Of a stretch of 9,533 bases of DNA, positions 1-6,056 are shown piece by piece (positions within the stretch are counted from its first letter, which is position 1; every line of letters begins with the position of its first letter). Both the position numbers and the translations under genes were made by a program. Source of the stretch: Vulcanococcus sp. SFB_649D_100_25. GTDB lineage: Bacteria; Cyanobacteriota; Cyanobacteriia; PCC-6307; Cyanobiaceae. A model generated the notes under the pieces. That model was not told the DNA's origin. It saw nothing but the letters and a program-made list of their open reading frames with translations, and searched no databases. The stretch spans positions 1 to 9,533 of the forward strand of contig JAURGL010000059.1 in the NCBI GenBank assembly GCA_030833825.1, given 5' to 3'.

Positions 1-587
1 GTGAAGACGTCACCGGGACCCCCTATGTGGGCGCCGATCAGCAGCTCACCGCCTGTGGTCAAACCGCAGCCGCCGACTTTCCCCAGGCCCTCAACGGAGC
101 CGCTTGGCAACAGTTCAGCGTTCAATCTCCCGCCCGTGCGGCACAGGTTGAACGGGAGCGCACCGGAGCCGTGACCGGCAGCACCTACGAACAGGGTGGG
201 CGCATCACTGGCCCTTTCGACATGGCCACCGGCAAGATCACCGGCACTGAACAGTTCCGCTTTGATCGCCGTGCGGCCCAGCGCCTCGCCGCAGCCGAGG
301 CTTCCCCGGTCGAAGCCGCCCAGGCCCCGGTCTCCCGGGTGACCGGTGAGGGATCAGGCACCAAGGTCACTGGAGACGACTGGGACCGCGGTGAACGCGT
401 CACCGGCACTGAGGGCAGCTCTGCCCGTCGCCGCAACCCCACCCGTGTGGGTCCGATGAGCGGGATGCCTGGTCAGCAGAACAAGCGCAACCAGGAGCTT
501 CCCCCTCCCAACAACAAGGTCACCGGTTCCAGCGGCAGCACCGATCAGGGTTCCCTGATCACGGTGTCCGGCGGCGCCCGCGGCTGA
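1..587 (+). CDS. csoS2: CsoS2 carboxysome scaffold, C-terminal part (5' end outside window)
   Basis: CsoS2 is the disordered scaffold of alpha-carboxysomes: its N-terminal repeats bind Rubisco, and its middle and C-terminal repeats bind the shell. Only the last 194 residues are here; the first full codon is at base 3 and the frame is open to the window edge. The visible part has nine [VI][TS]G motifs (VTGT, VTGS, ITGP, ITGT, VTGE, VTGD, VTGT, VTGS, VSGG), the hallmark of the CsoS2 middle and C-terminal domains. A piece of middle repeat with VTGTPYVG and a TACGQ cysteine is at the 5' edge. The end, VTGSSGSTDQGSLITVSGG plus a short ARG tail, matches the conserved C-terminal shell-anchoring segment. 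A Pro/Arg/Gln-rich linker precedes that end. The stop lies 13 bases before csoSCA, consistent with one transcript. The programmed frameshift known in some csoS2 genes would be upstream and cannot be judged here. Confidence 0.96.
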   Translation, partial: EDVTGTPYVGADQQLTACGQTAAADFPQALNGAAWQQFSVQSPARAAQVERERTGAVTGSTYEQGGRITGPFDMATGKITGTEQFRFDRRAAQRLAAAEASPVEAAQAPVSRVTGEGSGTKVTGDDWDRGERVTGTEGSSARRRNPTRVGPMSGMPGQQNKRNQELPPPNNKVTGSSGSTDQGSLITVSGGARG

Positions 588-600
588 GGGATCGAGAACG

Positions 601-2310
601 ATGCGTCGGCGTTCCGCCAACAACGAGCGGCCGCTAGCACCGACAGCGCCGCGTCGCCGGCCGGGGTCTTCCCCGGCGGCAGGCCAAGCAGACGTTCCCC
701 CAGCGGAGCTCAACCCCGCCTCCTCCTTGAGCAAGGTGGTGAGGCAGCGCGAACTGGCCAATGCCACCCGCGTGGGGAACTCCCGGCCCAGCCGACCGAG
801 CAAGCAGGCCATCGCAGCCAGTACCAGCGGCATCCGTCCAACCCGACGGGTCAGACCCGTGGCGACCCAAGTGGTTCTGAACCGGGGCAGCAGCTCCTCA
901 TCTGGGCTGCACCCCCTCAGCAACGGGCAGAGCAACGCTGCCCTCAGGGCCTACGAAGAGACCACCCTCGGCTCCTTCGATCGCATCGTTCCGGTCCTGA
1001 AGCGCCTCTCAGCGCTGCAGCACGAAGCCGATTTCATCGCCCAGGCCCAGAGACTCGCCGTCGCCGAACTGGGCCACGAGCTGCCAGCCCCTGTGCTCGA
1101 GCAGGCCTGGACCAGTCAGCTGGACATGCGGACCCTGTTCGCCTGGTGTGTTTTTGAGGCCTACGAGCAGAGCAGCATCTCCTTCTTCAACGACGACCCG
1201 CTGGCGGCCCAGGCCGGTAGCCGCGATGGAGATGCGTTCAACGCCTTCCTGCTGGACTGCGGCTTCCACCTGCTGGACATCACCCCCTGCGCTGACGGGC
1301 GCCTCGCCCACGCGATCGCCTATGCCCTGAGGCTTCCCTTCAGTTCCGTGCGTCGCCGCTCCCACGCCGGGGCGATGTTCGACGTGGAAAACACGGTGGA
1401 TCGCTGGGTGAAGACCGAGCATCGCCGCTACCGCGAAGGGACTCCCAACCCCGCCCACGCGGACACCCGCTACCTCAAGGTAGTGGTGTATCACTTCAGC
1501 TCAAAGGATCCCTGCCACGAGGGCTGTGCTGCCCATGGCAGCAATGACGAAGCCGCAGCAGCCCAGGGCCTACAGCGCCTGAAGGACTTCCAACAGGCCG
1601 TTGAGAACAGCTTCTGCTGTGGGGCATCGGTGGATCTCCTGCTGATTGGCATGGACACCGACACTGATGCGATTCGGGTGCACGTGCCCGGTCGCGATGG
1701 CAGCACCGACCTGGAGAGCTGGCTCGATGCCCGGGACGTGTACGAAGCGACCCGGACCCTGCGCGCCGATCAAGCCCGCGAGCGGATCACTGAACTGGTG
1801 GAGGCCGCCGCCGCCAGCACCCCTGACGCGGGGATGGTCAAGCTCGTGGCCCATCTGCTGGAGAACAACCTCTCCCAGATCGACTATGTGCGGCAGTACC
1901 ACGGGGGCAGCTACAGCGACTTCGGCCATGCCGAACGGTTCATCGGGGTGGGCATCGGTTTCAAGGAAGTGCATCTGCGCAACCTCACCTACTTCGCCTA
2001 CATGGACACCGTTGAAGAAGGCGCCCCCGACCTCGATGTGGGCGTGAAGATCTTCAAGGGACTGAATGTCTCCCGCGGTCTGCCAATCCCGGTGGTCCTG
2101 CGCTTCGACTATCACGGCGCTGTTCCCGGTGCCCGGGAACGGGCCATCGCCCATTGCACCCGGGTGAAGGCCGCCATCGAGGCCCGCTACAGCGACCTCT
2201 GTCAGCAGGGGCTTCTGCATACCCTGCTCACCGTCAGGGATCGCGACCGGCATGTCCCTGCCGAGACCGTAAGTTCCTCAATCACGTTCAACACAGGAGG
2301 GGGGCACTGA
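601..2310 (+). CDS. csoSCA: CsoSCA, carboxysomal carbonic anhydrase
   Basis: CsoSCA (CsoS3) is the shell-enclosed zinc carbonic anhydrase that converts bicarbonate to CO2 for Rubisco. The protein is 569 residues, longer than the 514 of Halothiobacillus because of its N-terminus. Residues 1-110 are basic, Ser/Pro/Arg-rich and probably disordered; about 110-205 is a helical domain, then the catalytic domain, and the last ~120 residues form the degenerate C-terminal half. The active site is legible: C230-x-D232-x-R234 (TPCADGRLAH), then H298 and C309 in VVYHFSSKDPCHEGC. The His-Cys spacing of 11 and the Cys-His spacing of about 68 match the zinc ligands C173, H242 and C253 of the Halothiobacillus enzyme. 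Start: ATG 13 bases after csoS2, with a modest GAG-containing leader. The family N-terminus binds Rubisco, and the Cyanobium enzyme has been reported to be activated by RuBP. I infer the same tethering here; RuBP control cannot be read from sequence. Confidence 0.97.
   Translation: MRRRSANNERPLAPTAPRRRPGSSPAAGQADVPPAELNPASSLSKVVRQRELANATRVGNSRPSRPSKQAIAASTSGIRPTRRVRPVATQVVLNRGSSSSSGLHPLSNGQSNAALRAYEETTLGSFDRIVPVLKRLSALQHEADFIAQAQRLAVAELGHELPAPVLEQAWTSQLDMRTLFAWCVFEAYEQSSISFFNDDPLAAQAGSRDGDAFNAFLLDCGFHLLDITPCADGRLAHAIAYALRLPFSSVRRRSHAGAMFDVENTVDRWVKTEHRRYREGTPNPAHADTRYLKVVVYHFSSKDPCHEGCAAHGSNDEAAAAQGLQRLKDFQQAVENSFCCGASVDLLLIGMDTDTDAIRVHVPGRDGSTDLESWLDARDVYEATRTLRADQARERITELVEAAAASTPDAGMVKLVAHLLENNLSQIDYVRQYHGGSYSDFGHAERFIGVGIGFKEVHLRNLTYFAYMDTVEEGAPDLDVGVKIFKGLNVSRGLPIPVVLRFDYHGAVPGARERAIAHCTRVKAAIEARYSDLCQQGLLHTLLTVRDRDRHVPAETVSSSITFNTGGGH
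1312..1319. repeat. HIP1 palindrome (GCGATCGC)
   Basis: One copy of GCGATCGC, the highly iterated palindrome common in many cyanobacterial genomes, lies inside csoSCA. It is the only exact copy I found in the window, so it is weak support for cyanobacterial origin and has no visible local role. Confidence 0.6.
2295..2300 (+). promoter_or_regulatory. Strong ribosome binding site for csoS4A
   Basis: AGGAGG, followed by more Gs, lies inside the last codons of csoSCA, 11 bases before the csoS4A ATG. It is the best Shine-Dalgarno match in the window. It supports the ATG at 2312 and suggests csoS4A can be initiated independently rather than only by coupling. Confidence 0.75.
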
Positions 2311-2311
2311 A

Positions 2312-2602
2312 ATGTTGATCTGCAAAGTGGTGAAGCCGCTGGTTTCCACCAACCGAATCGCCGACTTCCAGCACAAGCACCTTCAGGTTGTGCTCGACGG
2401 CAGCACCCAGAAGGTGGCTGTCGATGCTGTCGGTGCCATCCCCGGGGACTGGGTGATCTGCGTGGGCAGCTCGGCCGCCCGGGAAGCCGCAGGCAGCAAG
2501 TCCTATCCCAGCGACCTGACGATCGTCGGGATCATCGATCACTGGGACCCCGACGCCGGCAAGGCCATGGCCGCCGGCACACCCCAGGGGGGCAGCAAGT
2601 AA
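2312..2602 (+). CDS. csoS4A: CsoS4A, pentameric shell vertex protein
   Basis: CsoS4A belongs to the bacterial microcompartment vertex (BMV, EutN/CcmL) family, whose pentamers cap the icosahedral vertices of the shell. The 96-residue protein starts MLICKVVKPLVSTNRI, typical of the family's first beta strand, and carries the conserved GAIPGDWVICVGSSAAR loop (the GSSAAR stretch lines the pentamer pore) and the DLTIVGIIDHW end. The Halothiobacillus homolog has 83 residues; the extra length is a Gly/Ala/Lys tail, DAGKAMAAGTPQGGSK. The ATG lies one base after the csoSCA stop and has a strong AGGAGG site upstream. Its stop codon shares one base with the csoS4B start (TAATG), so the two vertex proteins should be translationally coupled. 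It is paralogous to CsoS4B in the same order as in other cso operons. Confidence 0.96.
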   Translation: MLICKVVKPLVSTNRIADFQHKHLQVVLDGSTQKVAVDAVGAIPGDWVICVGSSAAREAAGSKSYPSDLTIVGIIDHWDPDAGKAMAAGTPQGGSK

Positions 2603-2853
2603 TGGAGATCATGCAGGTGATGGGATCGCTGGTCTGCACCCAACGGGTGGAAGGCTTCGCGCACCTCAACCTGCGCATTCTCCGCACCAGCAAGGGGAAG
2701 CTCAACGTGGCCTGTGACCCCGTTGGGGCCTCCCCCGGCAACTGGGTGTTCACCGCCAGCGGCTCCGCTGCGCGCTTCGCCACAGGCAACGCCGAACTGT
2801 TCACCGATCTGACGATCGGCGGAATCATCGACCACTGGTCGCCCGACGGTTAA
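2602..2853 (+). CDS. csoS4B: CsoS4B, pentameric shell vertex protein
   Basis: This is the second BMV-family vertex protein, 83 residues, the usual length. It begins MEIMQVMGSLVCTQRVEGF and has the conserved GASPGNWVFTASGSAARFA core followed by DLTIGGIIDHW, clearly parallel to CsoS4A, so the two genes are an old tandem duplication. Vertex proteins are needed in only a few copies per carboxysome, and loss of CsoS4A/B in Halothiobacillus makes the shell leaky to CO2. The start overlaps the csoS4A stop by one base, and the Shine-Dalgarno match is poor, so coupling probably drives translation. An 86-base gap with a hairpin follows before the next shell gene. Confidence 0.96.
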   Translation: MEIMQVMGSLVCTQRVEGFAHLNLRILRTSKGKLNVACDPVGASPGNWVFTASGSAARFATGNAELFTDLTIGGIIDHWSPDG

Positions 2854-2869
2854 GGAGTTCTCCACTCCT

Positions 2870-2887
2870 CCCGATCCCCCGATCGGG
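2870..2887 (+). promoter_or_regulatory. Perfect 7-bp hairpin between csoS4B and the CsoS1E-type gene
   Basis: CCCGATC, a CCCC loop and GATCGGG form a perfect inverted repeat 17 bases after the csoS4B stop. No T tract follows; the next bases are C-rich (TCCCCTCCGTTTCCCC), so it does not look like a classical intrinsic terminator. It could be an RNA stability or processing element, or a partial terminator. The rest of the 2854-2939 gap shows no clear promoter and no Shine-Dalgarno sequence before the next ATG. Confidence 0.45.
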
Positions 2888-2939
2888 TCCCCTCCGTTTC
2901 CCCTCCGCGACCTCTCAACGGGCACTGCCCACCACCGTC

Positions 2940-3608
2940 ATGGCCACTCCCAGTTCCCGAGCCACAAACACCTCGGCCTCAGGCAAAGCCACCAGTGCCA
3001 AGCCCGCCGCCACCACCCCTGTGACGGCGATTCCTGCTGCTCCTGCAGCGGCGAAACCGGCCAGCACCCCTGCACCCGCAGCGGCTGCTCCCGTGACGGT
3101 GACCGCCAAAACGGTCTCAGCCAGCGCCAGTAAGCCAGTCGCGGCCAAGGCCACCAGTGCCAAGGCCGCTCCCGCCAAAGCCGCCGCCTCTAAGGCAACA
3201 ACGGCCAAGGCCGCTCCCGCTGGTCGGGCAGCAGCCAAAGGCTCCGCCGGCTCCGGCTCCGGTGGCAACAACCGCTCCTCCTCATCCCTCCGCAGCTTCC
3301 CCATGGCTTCCTCCGTACAAGGCATCGCCCTCGGCATGATCGAAACCCGGGGTCTGGTGCCCGCGATCGAGGCTGCTGATGCCATGACCAAGGCTGCGGA
3401 AGTGAGCCTGATCGGTCGCGAATTCGTCGGTGGCGGCTATGTGACCGTCCTGGTGCGCGGCGAAACCGGTGCTGTGAACGCAGCTGTTCGCGCCGGCGCT
3501 GATGCCTGTGAGCGCGTGGGTGATGGCCTGGTGGCAGCCCACATCATTGCTCGCCCCCACGCTGAAGTTGAGCCGGCTCTCTCCAGCACCAACAACCGCC
3601 GCGCTTGA
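2940..3608 (+). CDS. csoS1E: CsoS1E-type extended hexameric shell protein
   Basis: This BMC-domain shell protein of 222 residues has two unlike parts. Residues 122-222 (MASSVQGIALGMIETRG onward) are a complete single BMC domain almost identical, as I recall the family, to CsoS1A/C, including EFVGGGYVTVLVRGETGAV and VGDGLVAAHIIARPHAEVE. Such domains form the hexameric facets of the shell. Residues 1-121 are a low-complexity Ala/Ser/Thr/Pro/Lys extension with no Asp or Glu and repeated AKA-type units, resembling histone H1 tails and probably disordered. The extension and the place directly after csoS4B fit CsoS1E of cyanobacterial cso loci, in addition to a csoS1A normally found before cbbL. 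The ATG at 2940 lacks an obvious ribosome site. An in-frame ATG at 3303 begins exactly at the BMC domain and would give a 101-residue standard CsoS1. The stop overlaps the next gene by one base. Confidence 0.9.
   Translation: MATPSSRATNTSASGKATSAKPAATTPVTAIPAAPAAAKPASTPAPAAAAPVTVTAKTVSASASKPVAAKATSAKAAPAKAAASKATTAKAAPAGRAAAKGSAGSGSGGNNRSSSSLRSFPMASSVQGIALGMIETRGLVPAIEAADAMTKAAEVSLIGREFVGGGYVTVLVRGETGAVNAAVRAGADACERVGDGLVAAHIIARPHAEVEPALSSTNNRRA
2988..3164 (+). repeat. 15-bp direct repeat pair in the csoS1E tail
   Basis: GCCACCAGTGCCAAG occurs exactly at 2988-3002 and 3150-3164, both in the same reading frame and coding ATSAK. It is part of the low-complexity Ala/Lys tail of the CsoS1E-type protein and suggests growth of the tail by local duplication. 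Confidence 0.7.
3159..3220 (+). repeat. 17-bp direct repeat pair in the csoS1E tail
   Basis: GCCAAGGCCGCTCCCGC occurs exactly at 3159-3175 and 3204-3220, 45 bases (15 codons) apart and in frame, coding AKAAPA. It overlaps the second copy of the 15-bp repeat. The spacing in whole codons fits repeat expansion under coding constraint. Confidence 0.7.
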
Positions 3609-4126
3609 TGACCATGGACGCCGTTCACCCGCGCGTCCTGGGCTTGCTTGGGCGTGCCCTGAGCCTTGAGTTGACCGCCGTTCAGCAGTACATGACCCAG
3701 GCCTCCCTTGTGGAGCTCTGGGGTGACCAGGCCTCGTCAGACCGTTTCCGTGAGGAAACGGTCGAGGAACTGCAGCATGCCGAACGGATCATGCAGCACA
3801 TGCTCAGCCTCGGTGCAGCTCCGGCCGCCTCGCAATTGCAACCGGTGACCCACGCGCCGGACCTGCGGGGCCTGCTGGAGCAGAACGCAGAGTTGGAACA
3901 GCAGCTGGTCAGTCACTACGACGAAGCCACCCGCTTCTGCCGGGTGATCAACGACCAGGCCAATGGGGCCTTCTTCCAGGGGCTCCTGGAGGATGAGCAG
4001 CACCACATGGCCGACTTGGAAGCCTGGCTGAAGGAGCTGGGTGGGCCCCGGCCCCGTGGATACCGCCGCTACGGCGAGCGCGCGAGCCAGTCGAGATCTG
4101 GTCTCAGCGAGCGGGCCAGCTTCTAA
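3608..4126 (+). CDS. Bacterioferritin-like diiron protein of the carboxysome locus
   Basis: This 172-residue four-helix protein resembles bacterioferritin, a known companion gene at the end of cso operons. Aligned by eye to E. coli Bfr, all ferroxidase ligands are present: E21 (LSLELTAVQQYM, E18), E54 and H57 (EELQHAERI, E51/H54), E97 (NAELEQQL, E94), and E130 and H133 (LEDEQHHMADL, E127/H130); Y28 matches Y25. The heme-ligating Met52 is Leu55 here, so a Bfr-type heme site is unlikely. After residue ~145 comes a basic tail (RPRGYRRYGERASQSRSG) not found in E. coli Bfr. The ATG at 3608 is chosen because it overlaps the csoS1E stop (TGATG); a TTG three bases upstream and an ATG at 3614 are alternatives. 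Its role in carboxysome biology is not established. Iron or peroxide handling is inference, and whether it forms a 24-mer cage is unknown. Confidence 0.85.
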   Translation: MTMDAVHPRVLGLLGRALSLELTAVQQYMTQASLVELWGDQASSDRFREETVEELQHAERIMQHMLSLGAAPAASQLQPVTHAPDLRGLLEQNAELEQQLVSHYDEATRFCRVINDQANGAFFQGLLEDEQHHMADLEAWLKELGGPRPRGYRRYGERASQSRSGLSERASF

Positions 4127-4153
4127 AAGTCCGCTCCAAACGTCTAGATTCCG

Positions 4154-4175
4154 CCGCCGAGCTCCGCTTCGGCGG
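4154..4175 (+). promoter_or_regulatory. GC-rich hairpin between the cso genes and ndhF4
   Basis: CCGCCGAG pairs with TTCGGCGG around a 6-base loop (CTCCGC): seven Watson-Crick pairs and one G-T. A TTTT run comes only eight bases after the stem (4184-4187), so it is a poor intrinsic terminator but could be an attenuator, a partial terminator or a leader structure. The 67-base gap between the ferritin-like gene and ndhF4 is the clearest possible transcript border in the window. TAGATT at 4145-4150 resembles a -10 box weakly, with no good -35 element. Confidence 0.45.
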
Positions 4176-4193
4176 TCAGATCGTTTTAAACAC

Positions 4194-6053
4194 TTGGGTT
4201 CCGCTCTGCCGCTACCGCTGCAACTGATCTGGCTGATTCCGGTCTACGGATTCAGCGGGATGCTGCTGTCCCTCCCCTGGGCAACGGGGTGGGTCAAGCG
4301 GAATGGCCCGCGCCCGGCCGCTTACCTCAACCTGCTGGTCACCCTGCTGGCGGTCCTGCATGGCAGCTGGGTGATCAACACGATCTATCAGATCGGACCA
4401 CAGCACCTGGATTTCCCCTGGTTTCAGAGCGGCGACCTGAACCTCCGGATTGGGTTTGACCTGTCCCTCACCAACCTCGCGGCCCTGGAGCTCGTCACCA
4501 CGATGAGCCTGGTCTGCCAGGTCTACGCGCTGGGATATCTCGACAAGGAGTGGTCCCTGGCCCGCTTCTACGCCCTGGTGGGTTTCTTTGAGGGGGCCAT
4601 GAGTGGGGTTGTCCTGAGCAGCAACCTCTTCATGAGCTATTTCCTGCTGGAAATGCTCACCCTCTCCACCTACCTGCTGGTGGGCTTTTGGTACGCCCAA
4701 CCACTGGTGGTGACCGCCGCCCGCGATGCCTTCCTCACCAAGCGCGTCGGCGATGTCCTGCTCCTGATGGGTGTGGTGGCCCTCTCGGCCTTTGCGGGGT
4801 CGATGGAGTTCAACGATCTCTATGCCTGGGCGGCCGACCTCAAGGAGTCAGCCGTCCTTGGTCCGACCGCAATCACCTTGCTCGGCCTCGGCTTGATCGC
4901 CGGCCCGATGGGCAAGTGCGCCCAGTTCCCCATGCACCTTTGGCTGGACGAGGCGATGGAGGGTCCAAACCCCGCCTCGATTCTGCGGAACTCCGTGGTG
5001 GTGACCTGCGGGGCGATCGTGCTGATGAAGCTGATGCCGATCGTCCAGCTCTCCAGCCTTGCCACCGATGTACTCCTGGCGGTGGGGACCATCAGCGCCA
5101 TTGGTGGCGCCCTGGTGGCCCTCGCCCAGGTGGATCTCAAGCGGGCCTTCAGCTACGCAACCACCTCCTACCTGGGTCTGGTCTTCATCGCCATTGCCCT
5201 GCAAAAACCCGGTCTGGCGCTCCTGTTGCTCTTCGCCCACGGGCTGGCGCGGGCCCTGCAATTCATGGGGGTGGGCAGCATCATCGCCACCTCCAACTGT
5301 CAGGACCTCACGGAGCTGGGGGGGATCGGCACCCGCATGCCGGCCACATCCCTGGCCTTCATCATCGGCAGCGCTGGGGTGGTGGGCCTGCTGCCCTTGG
5401 GGTCCTTCTGGTGCTTCGGCCTGCTGGTGAACAATTTCCAGCAATCAGACCCCTGGTTTGCGGTGGTGTTTCTGCTCACCAACCTCCTGAGCGCCGTCAA
5501 CGTGACCCGGGTCTACCGCTCGATCTTCCTGGGGCAGCCTTTGCCCAAAACAAAGCGGGCCCCCGAGGTGAACTGGCTGATGGCCCTCCCGATGGTCAGC
5601 CTGAGCGTGATCGTCCTGTTGCTGCCGGCGATCATGCAACGGCTCGATCCTGTCCCAGGGATCGCCTCCTTCCCCCTGAGCGTGGGCCTGGTGGTGGCGG
5701 CCTCGGGAGCCATCGGGGTTTTGATCGGATCCCTGGTTCCCCTCAACCAGTTCTGGTCCCGCTCAACCACACCCTGGATCCGGGTCATCCAGGATCTCCT
5801 GGCTTACGACTTCTACACACCGGAGATCTACCAGCGCACCGTGGTGAGCCTGGTGGCCAATCTCGCTCAGTTCACCCGCTGGTTTGACCTCAACGTGATC
5901 AAAGGACTCGCCGATGGCGTGGGCCGACTCTCCCTCGCGACCGCCGACGGTCTCAAGTTGAGCGTGAGTGGGCAATTGCAGAGCTACGTGCTCACGGTGC
6001 TCCTGGCCATCGTGCTCCTGCTCGGGGTGCTTCAAGTCGGACGGGGAGGCTGA
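4194..6053 (+). CDS. ndhF4: NdhF4, NDH-1 subunit of the CO2-uptake complex
   Basis: This is a polytopic membrane subunit of the NuoL/NdhF family, 619 residues from the chosen TTG. It forms the distal proton-pumping module of thylakoid NDH-1 together with NdhD4 and carries ChpX/CupB. Key charges are visible: E153 in MSYFLLEMLTL, K241 in MGKCAQFPMHLWLDEAMEG, and a later polar segment VDLKRAFSYATTSYLG. The text GPNPASILRNSVVV stands where respiratory NdhF/NuoL have GPTPVSALIHAATMV, so the usual helix-8 histidine is absent, a feature typical of the CO2-uptake paralogs NdhF3/F4. The downstream ndhD4-chpX pair points to F4 rather than F3. The start is uncertain: the frame is open back to GTG 4041, inside the preceding gene, but there is no ATG before 4260, which would cut the first membrane helix. 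TTG 4194 (MGSALPLPLQLIWLIPVYGF) keeps that helix and follows the hairpin. The C-terminus is hydrophobic. Confidence 0.92.
   Translation: MGSALPLPLQLIWLIPVYGFSGMLLSLPWATGWVKRNGPRPAAYLNLLVTLLAVLHGSWVINTIYQIGPQHLDFPWFQSGDLNLRIGFDLSLTNLAALELVTTMSLVCQVYALGYLDKEWSLARFYALVGFFEGAMSGVVLSSNLFMSYFLLEMLTLSTYLLVGFWYAQPLVVTAARDAFLTKRVGDVLLLMGVVALSAFAGSMEFNDLYAWAADLKESAVLGPTAITLLGLGLIAGPMGKCAQFPMHLWLDEAMEGPNPASILRNSVVVTCGAIVLMKLMPIVQLSSLATDVLLAVGTISAIGGALVALAQVDLKRAFSYATTSYLGLVFIAIALQKPGLALLLLFAHGLARALQFMGVGSIIATSNCQDLTELGGIGTRMPATSLAFIIGSAGVVGLLPLGSFWCFGLLVNNFQQSDPWFAVVFLLTNLLSAVNVTRVYRSIFLGQPLPKTKRAPEVNWLMALPMVSLSVIVLLLPAIMQRLDPVPGIASFPLSVGLVVAASGAIGVLIGSLVPLNQFWSRSTTPWIRVIQDLLAYDFYTPEIYQRTVVSLVANLAQFTRWFDLNVIKGLADGVGRLSLATADGLKLSVSGQLQSYVLTVLLAIVLLLGVLQVGRGG
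6043..6049 (+). promoter_or_regulatory. Ribosome binding site for ndhD4
   Basis: GGGGAGG lies in the last codons of ndhF4, seven bases before the ndhD4 ATG. It fixes the start at 6057 and suggests efficient reinitiation on a shared transcript. Confidence 0.65.
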
Positions 6054-6056
6054 TCG

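Noticed and set aside
1612..1623. FCCG double cysteine in CsoSCA as zinc ligands
   Set aside because: The spacing does not fit the known ligand set; C230, H298 and C309 account for the zinc site.
2940..3302. Separate histone-H1-like or DNA-binding gene before a csoS1 gene
   Set aside because: The frame runs without a stop from the tail into the BMC domain, so the tail is part of one shell protein; fused extensions are known for CsoS1E.
4154..4175. Intrinsic terminator ending the cso operon
   Set aside because: The stem is good, but the T run is only four long and starts eight bases after it, so I list it only as a hairpin of unknown role.
4041..4193. GTG at 4041 as start of ndhF4 (670 residues)
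   Set aside because: It would overlap the ferritin-like gene by 86 bases, and the added Arg/Ser/Ala-rich residues look like out-of-frame GC-rich sequence; the region also holds the hairpin. NdhF4 proteins normally begin just before the first helix.
4688..5887. 399-codon open frame inside ndhF4, same strand
   Set aside because: The product is Arg/Pro/Gly/His-rich with no recognisable domain, while the other frame gives a clear NdhF. It is a product of high GC at third positions.
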